This document shows, in pieces, positions 28,201 through 39,999 of a stretch of DNA of 64,000 bases. Within the stretch, counting starts at the first letter, position 1. Each line of letters opens with the position of its first letter. The notes beneath the pieces were generated by a model that was given only the letters and a program-made list of their open reading frames with translations, did no database searches and had not been told where the DNA came from. The stretch lies in the NCBI RefSeq assembly GCF_003254395.2, contig NC_037638.1, positions 19,891,207-19,955,206 on the forward strand. Direction: 5' to 3'. The stretch comes from Apis mellifera (lineage: Eukaryota > Arthropoda > Insecta > Hymenoptera > Apidae). The position numbers and the translations under genes were made by a program.

Positions 28201-28730
28201 GTTGAGAGAGGAAGGGATATCGAAAATCGAAGGGAAAAATATTTATTTCGCTTCTCGATCCGGATTTTCGCTCTCATTAACGTTTCGGTTTGAGAAGAGA
28301 GAAAAGCTGAGATGGATTCCTCGAGCGTGTGTATAATATGACCGCGTGATAACCAATCCTCGATGTAATCTCAACGACGGATGGATGTGCGGCACGCATT
28401 GAGGGCGCAACCAATTATCGTTGGAATCTTTTTCGTCGATTCGGCGACACGTCAAATTGTCGGTGGCGGGCGGATAATCGAGGCGGATACGATGGAAGGT
28501 TTTATTTCTCGTGCGCTTGGGGAGGCGCGAGACGAGGGGGAGGGCTCATCAATCACCCCGTCACCCGGGCCGAAGAAACGATACCTACCTAGCTTACCTG
28601 CAAGGATGCGGCGCGTTGGGAAGGAAGCTCGTTCCGCACGAATGCCCGGACCGATTTTCCCCCGCCGTCCCCCCGTCGCCTGGAAAAACTCGATCCATCG
28701 GCAGCCCGGTAATCGCGCCTGTCCGTCCGC

Positions 28731-28800
28731 TTTCCTCTCCTCTCCTCTCTTTTCCTCTCCTCTCCTCTCTTTTCCTCTCCTCTCCTCTCCTCTCCTCCTT
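28731..28800. repeat. CT-rich minisatellite, 20-bp unit
   Basis: TTTCCTCTCCTCTCCTCTCT occurs exactly twice (28731-28750, 28751-28770) and a third time with one change, then degrades. Confidence 0.9.
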
Positions 28801-29999
28801 TCCTTGAGCTCGTCTTCGTATCGGTGTTGAAAATTTTACACTTAGAGCTTGGTGTATTCGAGAGGCGGATATTCGACGAAGAAGATCGTGGAAGAGTAAT
28901 CCTCGTGCAACGTGGAGAGCGCGTAAAACCACGTTCGAGAAGAAATCGAGGACGATCTCGAAGGAGGGAGAAGGGAAATTTTACACGGTTGGGAAGTCGA
29001 TTTGGTTTTTCGTGGGACCGCGTTGCTTTACACACCTTGGAACGTTATGTATTTCCGTTTTCAACTTGGAATTGAAAATTGTGCGCGCAATGAAGTTCCA
29101 TATCTCTCTCTCTATCTCTCGACGATGAATCGAGTCAACCAATCATATTTCGACGGTACGATAATTAACAGTTACTTCTAAATGTTCCTCTTCCAGTGAA
29201 ATAAACTTTGCACGGTGGCCAATATTTATCCCTGCACTTTTTCCGCGTCGCGATAAATTTTCAAGTTAACGAAGAAAGAGAGAGAGAGAGAGAGGGAGGG
29301 AGGAAATGGAAATGTACTCTGAAATTTCGACGACCACCACGACGAATTTCCGATTAAGGGAAACACTGTTGGACGCGCGCGAACACCTCCACCGCCAAGT
29401 TTGCTTAAGGAAAAACCAATAACTACGTTCGATCCTGGGACGGAAGCAATCTCGAGGGACGGGCCGCAATTATTTCGCGTTTTTCGCCGCCAACCCCTCC
29501 CCGCTCCTCGCGCACCGTCCCTCGAATCGTCCCTCGAAGGGGTGCGCAATCACAACCCCCCCGCGGACATTGAATTCCGCGGAAATCCGCTCCCCTCTTT
29601 CTCTTTTTCTCTCTTTCTCTCGACCGATTACTCCGAGACAATGACTCTTTTCCGCGGTTTACCGTGGGCGCAACAATTCCAACCTCGGATTCTCCGCCTC
29701 TGCCGTGGACGAAGAGGGTTGGGAACGCGTCGAGGATCGTAGACGACACGGAAACGCGGCTCGATTCGGTGTTGAAGAGGGGAGGAGAGGTCGAGTTTGG
29801 AGAGAGGAAATCGCGGTGGAAACTGAAGAGAGAACGCTGGAGAGTTGCGGGAGCAAGCGCGGGGAAAATAAGGCGCGAAACGTGATCTCGACGCATGTCG
29901 CGTCCTCCCCCCGAAGGAGGAACACTGTGCGTTCGCGTGGATTTTGCGAAACCGGTGATCGCGTCCGTGATCTCGAGATCTCCTGAAATCCGTGAATTT

Positions 30000-32900
30000 A
30001 ATTTCGCCTGGTCGGAGGAACGCGTGGAGGGACAACGCCCTAACGGTGTCGCGAATACGTGGAATAATAATTGGAGCGAGGATTTTCGCAGATACGCGTG
30101 CATTTTTTCATAAATTTCCGTAAATTCAGTGAAATTTGTTGGATCGATGAATATAATTAAACTCGATCTATTTGGAATTATCCAATTTATCGTTTAAGTA
30201 AAAATCGTTTGTAAATAAATAAATATATTTATTCAAGGCTTGATATAGAAGCGAAAAAGCGATATGATAAACTCTTTCGAATATATATATGTATATACAA
30301 AACTAAATATGTCAAAAGTAGATTGATTAATCGTTTTTCACGCAGAAACGAAGTATTAAACGCGACTTAAATTAATATAAAACAACAAGCTTTGACAACA
30401 AAACCCAGTGTTCAAAAGATCAAAGAAATCGAGAATCGTGTAAAATACAAAAGAAGAACCGATTCAAAATACCAAACACGAACGAACTCGATTTTAAAAC
30501 GAATACAATATCGACGATAACAATCGTGGACGAACAAATAGCAAGCATATTCGAACTTTCTCTCTCTCTCTCTGTTCCTTTCTCGGGTCGACAATGTTTC
30601 GAAAACATTGGAGCCGAGCGAAGGATTTCGGCCACAATAGCGGCGCTCGTTCGACGAGAAGGAGGTGCCGTTCGCGGTGTATACGAGTGTCGAAAGGCAG
30701 GAGGCGGCTCGAGAGAGTTAATTAAGATCGGTGTGCAAGTTTGTCGCGCGATTTAAGCGACACCGCGGAGGAGGATGCAAACAACGCGCTCCTCGCGTTT
30801 GTCCCGCGCCGCGGAGAAGAATTATTCACGGAAGAGGGGGAACGGAGGTGTTTTCTCCCAAAGTTGAGGCGAATAAAGTGCATCGGTTGCTCGATCGAAT
30901 TATACTCGGTGTGCTGTTGTCTTGCAAACTTGGCCGGGTAACGAGTTGAAATTAATTTCGCGGAATCGCGGGGGGGCGTCGATTAATTTCGAAACAGCTA
31001 CCACGCGTCGCGCCTTGCTAAGTTTCGCCGCGTGTAATGGCGATTAGCGGCCAAGAGAGATTTCTTTGATGAGAAAAAGAAAATGGATATCGGTTTGGGC
31101 GTTGCATTTGTTTCATTTATGGACGATGATTTTTCGTTCGAATAATTGGAGTTCGGTTTCATTAAATTCGATGTATGTGGTATATATTTAGATGATTTTT
31201 CGGAGCATATACGTTTGGATAGGGTTCCCAAATTACTTGGTTATTTTTCGATTAGTTGGGGTTCAAGTTTGATTCGATATATTTGGATGATTTTTTTATA
31301 TCGCCGCGTTTGTCTATTCCGTTACGCGTTTGCGCGATTGGATAGATTGATAGGATAGGAGGTCATGTTAAATAGATTCAATTTTATATTTAAATGATTT
31401 TTCGTATCGGAGCGTGTATGTTTGGACAGGATCCCCAATTACTACTTGGTTATTTTCGATTTTTCGCTCGATTAGTTGGAGGTTTGATTAAATTCGATTC
31501 GATTGTATTATTTAGATGATCTTTTTTCGGCTTGTATCACCGCGTTTGTCTCTATTTCGTGTTCCTGCGATTGGATAAGTTGATACGAGTTCGAATTCGG
31601 ATTCAATTATACATTCAGATGATTTTTCGGCGAGTTACGTGTCTATTTCGCGTTCGATACGATAGGAGTTCGATTACTTTCGATTAGATTCGTGCGTTAT
31701 AGATCATTTTTTAGAATCTGCGTTTGTTTTTCGCTCGAGTTAATCGGAATTCGGATAATTGGGCTCCAATTTATATTCGTCCGTCTAATTTTTCCGAATA
31801 TGCGGTTCGTTAATTTGCCGTAATTTACGTGTTTGTTTTCCGCGTACGTAACAAATACGAGTCGGAGTAAAATGCTTGGCGTTGATTCGAATAAATATAG
31901 AAGGATTTAACCGGAGGAAGGAATTCGCTTGATCTATATCGGGGAAAATTTCAATAATTGGATCGGATGAATTTCTTCCTCCCATCGTCGTATCATCGAT
32001 CGTGAGAATTAAAATTGGAGAGAGATAGAAGGAGGATAATGACACGAGGATAACGCGATCGAATTAGACGCTCGACTACACCCCGTTCTCCTCCCGTATA
32101 TAATCATCGAGAACGTTTCTTTCTTCGTTTTCTTTCAACCCTTTCTTTCGCGAGGAATTCATCGAAACTGGACCAGCCAATCTTCGTTCCATGCGCTTTC
32201 CTCCTCGAGTTGAAATGTGTTTGAGCCGAGTTCGAGAGGTTATAATCGGCGGTGAGAAGTATAGTGAGCGAAGAAATTTCGGTCAGTGATTTATCAGCGG
32301 ACTCGAAGAAAAAGAGAAAGAAAGAGAGAGAAAGGAAGGGAAGAATTGGCGACAAGGTAAACGAATAAATACTCGGGTTAACTAGCAGGGCTCGCGTTCT
32401 TGTCGTCTCTCGTCAAATATTTGTCCGTCCCGCGTTTATTTAATATCCGTGAGCCAAAGGGGGAATCTTAGGCGTTTCCGATTTAAAACATAGAAAAGAA
32501 GGGAAAACACGGAGGCAAATATCCAGCCATGGTATTTCCCCGACACGGAGGCAAATATAATGTTTTCACGAGTGTATTCCTCCGACGAAATCCTCGCGCT
32601 GCCCGCTTCCATTCAAATTCCACGCATTCGTATCTCTTTTCCTACCCCTTCTCTTATTTCTTCAAGATCGAAATCTTTAAATCAATCAATCGTTGTCGCT
32701 CGAATGTTAAAGGTATCTTACTATCGACCCGTTAAACAAATTGATCGATTCGTTGGAAATCTTAATCTTTACTTAAAGAAGAAAAGAAAATGAAAAAGAT
32801 TAAATCAAACTCCCCGAAATAAAATTCTTCGTCGTAAAAACTAACCTCCCCGATCTCGCTTATTACCTCTCTCTGTCTGATCATGAATTTTTATGACGAG

Positions 32901-35900
32901 TCGAAGAAAATATATACTTAAAAAATGAGCGTGTGAAATAAATAATAACAGCATTGTTATTTGTTGAAACATTGCATCTTTGAAATTTGAACTCCCGATT
33001 GGGAACGGAATACGCGATAGAGAGTTAATTTCCAATGAAATATCGACTCTGACGTTGCACCTTGGATCCGGGAGGCAGGTGTACGCGTCGTCGAGTTTAA
33101 TCCCGATGCCTAAGATTGCCGGTGGCGAAAATTGGGGCGAAAATTGGCGGATGGAAAATGGAATTAAACCGCGTTTGCCTTCGAATGTCGGGCGGGGGAG
33201 GGGGAATCCGAGCGAGTCGATCGCCGCCGAGTCGCGTGGAAACGGGGACAATCGGACAACGGCAGACATAACTTTGCATGCGACGGGGGAGGGGGCGTGC
33301 AGCGATTATCGAGCGTCGGATCAATTACACCGACAAAGTTTGCCGACCCATTATCGTACGCGCCCGCGAGACGAGGCGAGCTATCCGATACTGCTTGCAA
33401 TCACGTGCACGACCCAAATATTTCGACAGCGAGCCACCTCGATCCGATTCTCGAGTCTTCGAGAATTCGAAGAGGTGGAAAAATTTATTTCCTTGAATTT
33501 GAAGGAATTTTTCTTGCAAACAGAGGAATTGTGAAGGATGATGGTAGATTCGTCGATGGAACGATTTTTGGAAGTTTTTATCACGGATCGATATGATAAT
33601 CTGTTTCGAACGATCGAGGAACGCAAAAGAAGAAGATCACAAGATAGATGGCAAAGAATTTTTGGGAGAGAATTGGATAATTCATGCGACAGTTTGCAGT
33701 AGTTAATGTACAACATGTATGCGAATTGAGCCACGATTTAGGAATTAATATGGATATGTCTGCTTATGTAAATAATCTATCAACCTGTGGGCTTCTCTGT
33801 GGCCATAATTTCCTGCTCTCTATGACGCGTATAATGAAATTAATTTTCAAGAATTTCCATATTCTCTGGTACATTGTGTAATTATGAGGGGCCAATGTCC
33901 AATCTCGGCCAGGCGACGACGTTCGAAATAGGAAGGGAAGTTGGAGTGGGATTTTATTCATGAGAAAAGTGTTTAAAGGTTTTCCAACTTTCTTCGAACT
34001 CGTCGAGAAAATCGAGATTATTGTTCTATCCAGGACGTTACGTAATTTTAATATACTTGGTACGATATCTCCGTTTCATATTCCATGGATATTGCAATCG
34101 TATTCGACGACATGTATTCTTTTTTTTTTTTTAACTAAAACAGATTCGTGTTCGTGTACATCGTAAAAAACAATTTTATTACGAACAAGATTCTGGGAAT
34201 TCTACTTAAAAATTCAAGATGACCAAGATGGAAAGATGCCAAGAAACTGTAGTTAAAGTCAGAAGATGTTGACACTGTCTTATCTAATGAAAAAATAATT
34301 GGCATATTTGATTCGAATTGAAATAAAACATCGTATAAAGCTTAACACGCAATAAAAACGTGTTCTCAAATGTTCACGAACTTTTTCCCCATTTTTCGAG
34401 ATGTCGAAGAATCTCGAGCCATCACCAAATGCGGTTACAAAAAAAGAAAAAAAGAAAAAAACGGATCTCCACGACCGAAAACGAGAAATGTTTTCCACCA
34501 ACGTGAAAATATATGAGGCAACGTACAAAACGATGGATGGTATCGATTTCAGACCCATTGGCCGACAAAACTGGTGGACGACAGGTAAGCTGTCGTGACA
34601 GCCGTCATCGCGGTTGCGTGCATTCGTCTGTCATCAAAGTATCGGGTCCGAGAGGTACCTTTGCAAGCTGCAGATAGGTATCGCTGCCCTCCTCTCCTCC
34701 CCTCCTCCCTCTCCTCCTCGGCCGTGCCACTTGTTGATGCGAACAATTGCCAGCAAACGATTAGGTATGCTCCCTGTCGAACGCACACGCAATCGTAGCG
34801 TCGACACCTTCCTTCGATACCGTTTACCTTCCTTCGTTCCACCGCCTCCCCGGCTACGTGACGATCGCGCCTCCACGTTTCCAGGATTCGCGACGGTTTC
34901 CTGTCCGACGAATCCTTCAAGCAACCACCTCCTCGAATGGTAATAACGAATGGAAATAAAAATTTTCTCTTCCAAGATCCAAATCGCATGGTAAAATGGT
35001 ATCGTGATAATAAAAAATAAATCGTGTAATTATTCTATTAAGGAAAGAAGTATAATGAAATCTCTATTTCGAAGATATTGGAATACATTTCGAGATAAAA
35101 TTTTATTTTTTCGAATCTCCGCCCCTAATATCAATCTTTCAAAATCAATGCAATATATTCTCGACGAATTGGCAGGTTTCCAGGATACTCCTCTGCCTGG
35201 ATACTCTTTCAAATCGGAACTGGAACGTCTGAAGGGTTGTTTCAATCGAGGAAGCCTGCAAATACTCGCGGCCAAGAGATTTTTCGCGGGAAGAAATTGT
35301 CAAACGCCCCCAAGGAGACGGTAGCCCCTCTCTCTCTCTCTCTATCTCTATCTCTCTGGGATAACGCAAATAAAGCTTCCCCCTATGAAGCTTCCACGTA
35401 CGAAACAATAGGTGTCGGTCGACAAACATCCTTTGCGGATCGAGGCTCTCAGAGAGAGAGAGGAATGGATGTGATTCAAATATCTCTAACGTTCTGATGT
35501 TCTAATGTGCCGCGTAATATAAATCCAACGTGGCGCGAGTATGAAATCCAGGGAAACGACACAATAATTTTCCTGCATCCTTGACGCATACTGAAATCAC
35601 GTATGTGTATGTGTGTATATATATATATATATATATGTATAGCTTGTTACCGTAAATAGATTTCGCCCGCTCGTTGCCCGTCAAAGTGGGGCCAAAAAGG
35701 AGGAATTTCAAGCCCGAGAGCCACTCGGAAACGGAAACGTTTAAAGAGGCGCTGCCGCGTTAACGCGCTCGCGATGGGTTTAATCTTTTTTCTATTCTCT
35801 TCCTTTCTTTTTTTTTTCTCTCTTATCCCAACGAGAGACACCTCGAGGTTATCTTGATTAATTAAAGGGCGGATAGATCCACCCTCCCTCTCCTGGTATC

Positions 35901-38900
35901 GGGAAAGGCGCGACATTGAATGACAGATGACGATCGATAGATACTTCCATCCCGTGTTGGATGTTGGTTCGTTTATCCACGCGCGCGGGAATCGGAGAAT
36001 CGGCGCGTTTCGCCGATTAACCCTTGATCGATCGCCTCTCCTGCGTTCCGTGAGTGCAAAAAAGTGATCCATAAACATGGGATTAACTCCCCTTTCCTCG
36101 TGAAAAAATTAGTACTGAGAAGGAGGAGAGAAGGGGAGTAAGAGTTCGTTGTAATAGCGCAGTTTCTCTCCTCGAGAAGGAATATCTGATGACGAAAGGA
36201 GCGAGTTTCGCGGAGAAAGGGGGCGCGGGAGAAATAACAACCAGTTTACGGAAGGTTTGAGGGGGGTGGGAGGCGCGCTTGGAGGTGGATCGATTGCAAT
36301 CGGACGCGATAACGTTTCTCGTACGCGCGTGGCGAATCCGATGGGGCAGGCGCGGATTGATTTATTAAATCGGACCGTTGCGCCCACCCGTCGGCATTAA
36401 GACGGGCAAACACTGTAATCCAATTAATTTGTGAGAGGAGGGGGGAAGGGCGATCGTGATTCGAAGCGCAAAAGCGAGCCACCGCAGTTACGTTGCGCCG
36501 CGTAATTAGTTTCATTAACGGGCCCCGATACACGCCACTTTCATAAATAAGCCCCCGTCGTTTCGAGTGGACAAGGGTTGGATCGCACTCGTCTTCCAAG
36601 AAGAAAATTTCGACTGTGGAGATCGCAAGTGATCGATTTGTATATCCGTCCTACAGCGGAGAAGATTCCAAAGTTTTTCTCCATAACGAAAGAACGAAAT
36701 CTCTTTCTTAATTTTGAATTCATCGAGTCATCATCGTAAAATAATTTAAAAATACACGATCATTTTCCTTCCTTATATATAATACATATTTAAGACTAGA
36801 ATAACTAATAATCGAGGAGAACTGCATTTGGAGATAACGCTCTTATTCCCCTCTCTCTTTTTATTTTCTTTCTCTCGTAAAAATCGAGCCTCGTACCCCG
36901 AATATTTTAGCAAAGTTCGATAACAAGCAGAATGTTCCACCATAAATTCATTATCGTCCGGTGGAACGGAGGCAACGATTGTGGCGTGGCATGGGGGAAC
37001 ACGGGGGAGGAGAGGAGGAGGGATTTCTCGTTTCCCGTTTTCACCGCGGTACACGACGCGCTTCTCCCCTTCCCCCTTCCTCCCTCGATAACGACCGAGA
37101 AAATTGAAATAAAGCCGGTCGACCTGTAAAAAAAAAAAAGAAAAAAAGAAAAAAAAATGTACGTTTTTCGAAACGCGGATGAAATTAAGGACACGGTCGA
37201 GCCCGCGTTTTGTTATTGGGCCGCGCGCGATCGAGGATATACACAGGGCGTTGGATATATAAAATCCCCTCGATCGATTCGTCCCGCGATGAATTTACTT
37301 GCGAGGGAAGGGAAGGGGAGGGGGGAGAGGAGGGTGGAGATGGTTCGCGCGATAGTTTTCATCGTTACCGGGGGATTTTTCCTTCTATCTGTGCAAATTA
37401 TTAGGTTTCAATAAAAGGATTACGTTTTGTCGCGTTGCGTTGACGCAAAAACGGCGCTTAAATTCGCTCGGCGAGATGTTGTTACGAGAGAAATTGTCGA
37501 ATTCTCTTCGGTTGATGAAACGCGGAGGATGATAATGCGTTTTTTCGATCATCGGTTGTTCAGCCGAGCCATGAACGATCGTTGGCTCGATCGAAGGAAA
37601 GGATAGATAATTTTCCGTTCCGGACGGAATTTTACACAGGATTATTACACACAAGATTATTACACACACACACACATCCTGTTCCATCCAAATTTTCGGA
37701 CGTTAGATAATTTTGAACGCGAGTTAATTTAACCCCCGTTAATGGTAAACCTTGTTGTCGATTTTAATTAAAGTATAAATTTTTCATCAATACCGTATAT
37801 ACACGTTTATTTGAATATACACGTATTATGGAATACACGCGTTGTGTGCAATATTTATTTCATATTTTTTCATTAACGCGCGTATTATTATTTTTATCTT
37901 ATCCTATCCCCGTGTTTTAAATGGATCGAAATGGATTTACACGTGCATCCTTAAAACATCAAATGGTTAATTAGTGTCGATACGTTCACGTTCGTTTAAC
38001 CATATCCTGAAATCTCTTCCCCAAATAACCGAATAATATCTCTTTTCAGGTGGAAACAGGGTCGTCAAAATATGAAAAAAAACGTGAAAATGATCGACAG
38101 AAAGAAAAATTTTCTTTTTGTAGAAAAGAAAACCGCTCGACTCGAACGAATCGTGGACAGAGCGAAGGCGAAGAAACGAGATTCGATCCGTTTCGCTCGA
38201 TTCGACTCGGTAATTAACCATCGGTTCCGAATTCGCAAACCGCGCGTCCATCCCGGCTTGAATGATTAATCCCGCATTTGCGTTAGCCCGCACTCCAGCC
38301 AGCCGCGATGCAGTTTCGCCAGCCGATTCGCGCTTGCGGCTCGCCAATTATCGTCCTCTTCGAAACGAAACGAAAAGAAAAATCTGTCTACCTTCGCCTC
38401 GATTCACCCACCTTCTCTCGAATTTCACCATCTTTTTGAAACGATGTTCCTCGGAATCTTGGATTCGTTGCGTAACGCATCGAAACGTTTCGATTTTATT
38501 CGAGCTTCCGCTCCGATTCTGGCTCGATGTCGCGGCAGCTTTGGCTGCGTTCTCTCTTCTCTCACCACGGATTCATCCTTGACTTATCACCTAGATAAGG
38601 ACGTCCCTCCGCTTTCGTAATAGGAGGAGTTTAGTCGGGTTTATATCGGGGAACTAGGTCGAGCTCGCAGGAACAACTCCGGTTTCCCCCTCCCCCGTTA
38701 TCTCGCCCACTTCTTTATTTCGCTTTTCTTCACCGGCTAATTGAAGATTCCTCGAAACTTTTCCCCTCCTCCTACAATATTCGATACTCTCTCTGTCAGA
38801 AATTACTGCTACTTAGATCCACGGGTATCGAGGGTATCTATCGGGTGTTCGAGAAGAGAGTTTTCTGTTCGCGATAGGTGGTTTAACGATGTTTCGCGGT

Positions 38901-39999
38901 GGAGAAGAATGGAGTGGAAGAATACCGGGCCTGGCCTTTGTTTCGTTTCCATCGTTAACCCTCGTTTTCCCTCCCGGAAATCCTTCTCCTCTTCTTGGAT
39001 ACCGTTGACCCACTTTCACCCAAAACCACGATTTTAACTTATTTAAGGGATTCTCGAGGCGAGCGTGTAGAAGTTTCGTTCTCCGGGCCGGAAGAAGATT
39101 CGATTCATCGTTCATTCAGCGCGAGATGCGTCGTTTTAGAATCGCGACGTTCGAGAATCGCTATACCTACTATTCTCCCCCTATCTCTCACTTCGGTTGA
39201 AAAGGGGACCTATTGAGAGGAGGCGACCTCGTTTCGCGCGGTATCGCGTGCTTAGCATCTCGTGGGGAGGATGTCTAGCCTCTAGAAAGATCGTGGGAAC
39301 GAAAGTCTAGTGGAGAAGGTTTCGGTTTTGGACGTTTTTATTTACTTTTTTCCTTTCTTCTTTTTGGAAAGTGTAAGGGAAAAAATAGTTACCAAGAGCA
39401 AGCTTTATTCTAAGCGAAGAGGATTTCTTAAATAATCAATTTAATTATAACGAATATATCTACTTTAAATATTTTCTCTCCCTTTATCGATTAAATTTCC
39501 TACAAAGAGGCAATGAACAATGAAGAAATCATTCGTATACCTCATCGTCCTCGCTATCTTCGTTATATCTCGAGGATTGAATCTGTTTGTACGACGTGCA
39601 CAACGTTTCTCGGCCTCGGGAATGACCTCCCAAACATGGCGGCAAACTTCTTCTTATCTGGAACGGCCGTATACGGCAAGGAAGAACGCCGTGGAGAGAT
39701 TTTGCGGCGATCGAAGGCCATTATCGGGGGGGTGACAATGCAGATACATGGAGGGCCGCGTTAACGATCGAATCACCGACCGAGTCGTTCCCCGGACGGA
39801 TGATCTCGTTTCCTTGGCGTCTCGAGGCCCTGAGAGAGGCAGCATACGTTCCCAAAGTGTGCATCGAGGCGATAAATGCCAGGGTCAAACCCGTGAGCCG
39901 AAGTTCCGCCATTTTACGGTACGCTACGTTTTTGGGTACTCCCCAGCGAACGTCGTCCCTCCATTCCCTCTCCCTCTCTCTCTCGGCACGATTCTTCCA
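30000..39999. other. Gene-free stretch, 30-40 kb
   Basis: Contains the 31-kb tandem repeat, a CT run at 35329-35357, a TA run at 35609-35634 and an A-rich tract at 37129-37157. A strong-looking donor, CAG|GTAAGC, sits at 34584/34585 after a frame open from 34401, but no homology supports an exon. Confidence 0.55.
31140..31815. repeat. Diverged tandem repeat, unit about 100 bp, in dimeric order
   Basis: The core (TTTAGATGATTTTTCGG and variants) recurs at 31191, 31286, 31392, 31515, 31618 and 31702, with a weaker copy near 31787. Odd and even units differ: units 1 and 3 share GTTTGGA(T/C)AGG...CTTGGTTATTTT...GATTAGTTGG, units 2 and 4 share CGCGTTTGTCT and GCGATTGGATA(G/A)(A/G)TTGATA. So the array looks like a dimer of about 205-230 bp repeated with heavy divergence. 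Confidence 0.75.

Larger units (their letters stand above)
20000..29999. other. Gene-free stretch, 20-30 kb
   Basis: The most GC- and CpG-rich part of the upstream region (about 22.0-23.5 kb, 25.0-26.4 kb and 29.4-30.0 kb), which leaves long stop-poor frames on both strands, up to 226 codons on the minus strand at 29423-30103. Their composition is Arg/Ser/Pro-rich and mirror frames are equally open, so I do not call genes. TA repeats at 24573-24606. Confidence 0.55.

Noticed and set aside
29423..30103. 226-codon open frame on the minus strand, among the longest open frames in the window
   Set aside because: The block is GC-rich and several other frames on both strands are open over the same bases. 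The translation is Arg/Ser/Pro-rich without recognisable domains, and no splice or start context supports it.
32980..33534. 184-codon plus-strand open frame
   Set aside because: No recognisable motif, mirrored by other open frames, no convincing splice sites.
39520..39735. Frame starting MKKSFVYLIVLAIFVISRG, resembling a signal peptide
   Set aside because: The rest is not protein-like, no donor in the phase needed for Sema-1A follows, and short hydrophobic starts arise by chance.
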